DNA of 5,681 nt from Deltaproteobacteria bacterium. Lineage in GTDB: Bacteria; Desulfobacterota; Syntrophobacteria; BM002. The first letter of the stretch is position 1, and every line of letters starts with the position of its first letter. Where the stretch lies: the NCBI GenBank assembly GCA_020350905.1, contig CP070843.1:673978-679658 (forward strand), in the 5' to 3' direction. This document shows positions 5,109 through 5,681 of this stretch, one piece after another. The notes beneath the pieces are model-generated. The model was not told the origin of the DNA, did no database searches, and was given only the letters and a program-made list of their open reading frames with translations. The position numbers were made by a program, and so were the translations under genes.

Positions 5109-5549
5109 ATGAGACTATCGACGCGCGGCAGGTATGGGACCCGTTTGATGGTGGATTTGGCGCAACACTATGCGAACGGCCCCATCCCCCTGGCAGAGAT
5201 CGCCAAACGCCAAGATCTTTCAGCCAAATATCTTGAACAGTTAATCATACTTTTGAAGGGAGCCGGGCTCATCCGCAGTGCTCGAGGAAGGCGTGGTGGC
5301 TACATGCTGGCAAGAAGTCCCGAGGATATCAACGTGGGGGAAATCATTGAGACCCTGATAGGAAGGCTAGCCCTGGTGAATTGTGTCACTGAGCCTGAGT
5401 TATGCGAGCGTTCGCCCGAGTGTCCGACAAGGGGAATCTGGGTCGGGATGACAGACATACTTAAAAAGCAGCTCTTCTCCATGAACCTCCAGGATATAGT
5501 TCGAAAGTCTGCTCCCCTTGAGGATTTACTGGCAGATTCAGACAAATGA
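5109..5549 (+). CDS. Rrf2/IscR-family transcriptional regulator with three-cysteine cluster motif
   Basis: The 146-residue product matches the length and order of the Rrf2 family. An N-terminal winged helix (MRLSTRGRYGTRLMVDLA) contains the recognition region IAKRQDLSAKYLEQL (31-45). It is followed by the wing R60-RRGGYMLA and the conserved SPEDINVGEIIE (70-81). The C-terminal loop carries C92, C99 and C105, spaced as in members that bind an Fe-S cluster and sense iron, oxygen or nitric oxide. IscR has an equivalent three-cysteine set. No iscS or iscU genes are present, so calling it IscR proper is not justified. A promoter and direct repeat lie just upstream. ATG 5109 has GGTGAGG ending 4 bp before it, somewhat close, and the protein begins exactly as family members do. 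It likely regulates itself and the gene at 5563. Confidence 0.92.
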   Translation: MRLSTRGRYGTRLMVDLAQHYANGPIPLAEIAKRQDLSAKYLEQLIILLKGAGLIRSARGRRGGYMLARSPEDINVGEIIETLIGRLALVNCVTEPELCERSPECPTRGIWVGMTDILKKQLFSMNLQDIVRKSAPLEDLLADSDK

Positions 5550-5562
5550 GAAAGGAGAAATC

Positions 5563-5681
5563 ATGGCAAAGGTCGTTCACAGCTCACAGATCAGCATTAC
5601 CCGAGAGAGGGGACCCACCAGAAAAGCTGTTATAACAGGCTTCGGCGAGCCGGTTTACTATGGTGTTCACGGCGGGATAAA
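5563..5681 (+). CDS. Unidentified protein, N-terminal part only (possibly OsmC-like)
   Basis: An ATG at 5563 with AAAGGAG six bases upstream starts 13 bp after the Rrf2 stop, so the two genes are almost certainly co-transcribed. The visible 39 codons begin MAKVVHSSQISITRERGPTR and continue with KAVITGFGEPVYYGVHGGI, then run off the window. No signal peptide or membrane segment is visible. The opening beta-strand pattern and the EPVYYGVHGG stretch faintly recall the start of OsmC-family peroxide-defence proteins, which would suit a redox regulator as neighbour. The match is from memory and weak, and the identity is left open. Confidence 0.6.
   Translation, partial: MAKVVHSSQISITRERGPTRKAVITGFGEPVYYGVHGGI

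Noticed and set aside
5109..5549. Calling the regulator IscR itself
   Set aside because: The three cysteines fit, but no iscS, iscU or sufBCD genes are visible, and many Rrf2 proteins share this motif.
1..5681. CRISPR array
   Set aside because: No set of regularly spaced repeats of 23-40 bp was seen anywhere in the window.

Overview
The window looks like an accessory or junction region of a Gram-negative, probably deltaproteobacterial (Desulfobacterota-type), chromosome. This is inferred from the style of the diadenylate cyclase, the Rrf2 regulator, the istA fragment and the moderately GC-rich codon use of the genes on the right. No 16S rRNA or other strong taxonomic marker is present.

Left part (1-784): mobile-element debris. 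A short array of alternating ACCCT/AGGGT motifs (118-146) borders the apparent left end of an IS21-family element. Only the first ~42 codons of its transposase gene istA survive (from 251). At about 377 the istA similarity stops and about 235 bases of non-coding, strongly hairpin-forming sequence begin. They resemble a mobile-element RNA, either a HEARO/omega-RNA-like RNA or the 3' domains of a group II intron. A perfect-armed hairpin (682-715) and two mutually exclusive stems in front of the next start codon follow.

Centre left (785-2161): one AT-rich plus-strand gene encodes a 458-residue protein with a Cys-pair ribbon, a PilZ domain, a second Cys4 ribbon and a C-terminal FHA domain. This suggests a cytoplasmic adaptor that reads cyclic di-GMP and phosphothreonine. 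It has no operon partner here.

Middle (2162-3467): about 1.3 kb without a convincing gene. It holds terminator-like hairpins, the 5' half of a minus-strand tRNA-Arg(CCU) gene cut inside the anticodon stem (2924-2964), and a 165-bp segment bounded by perfect 17-bp inverted repeats (3056-3220). Together these suggest a decayed integration site.

Right part (3468-5681): ordinary plus-strand genes. The first is a membrane diadenylate cyclase of the CdaA/DacA type fused to YbbR (CdaR-like) repeats in one 489-residue protein. After a 171-bp gap with a good sigma-70-type promoter and a direct-repeat operator candidate come an Rrf2/IscR-family regulator with three conserved cysteines and, 13 bp later, the start of a co-transcribed gene cut by the window edge. 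The Rrf2 regulator probably senses redox or Fe-S state and controls itself and the next gene.

The most notable items are the PilZ-FHA double zinc-ribbon protein, the structured RNA joined to the broken istA, the severed tRNA-Arg gene, and the cyclase-YbbR fusion. A previously undescribed multi-gene system is not evident.
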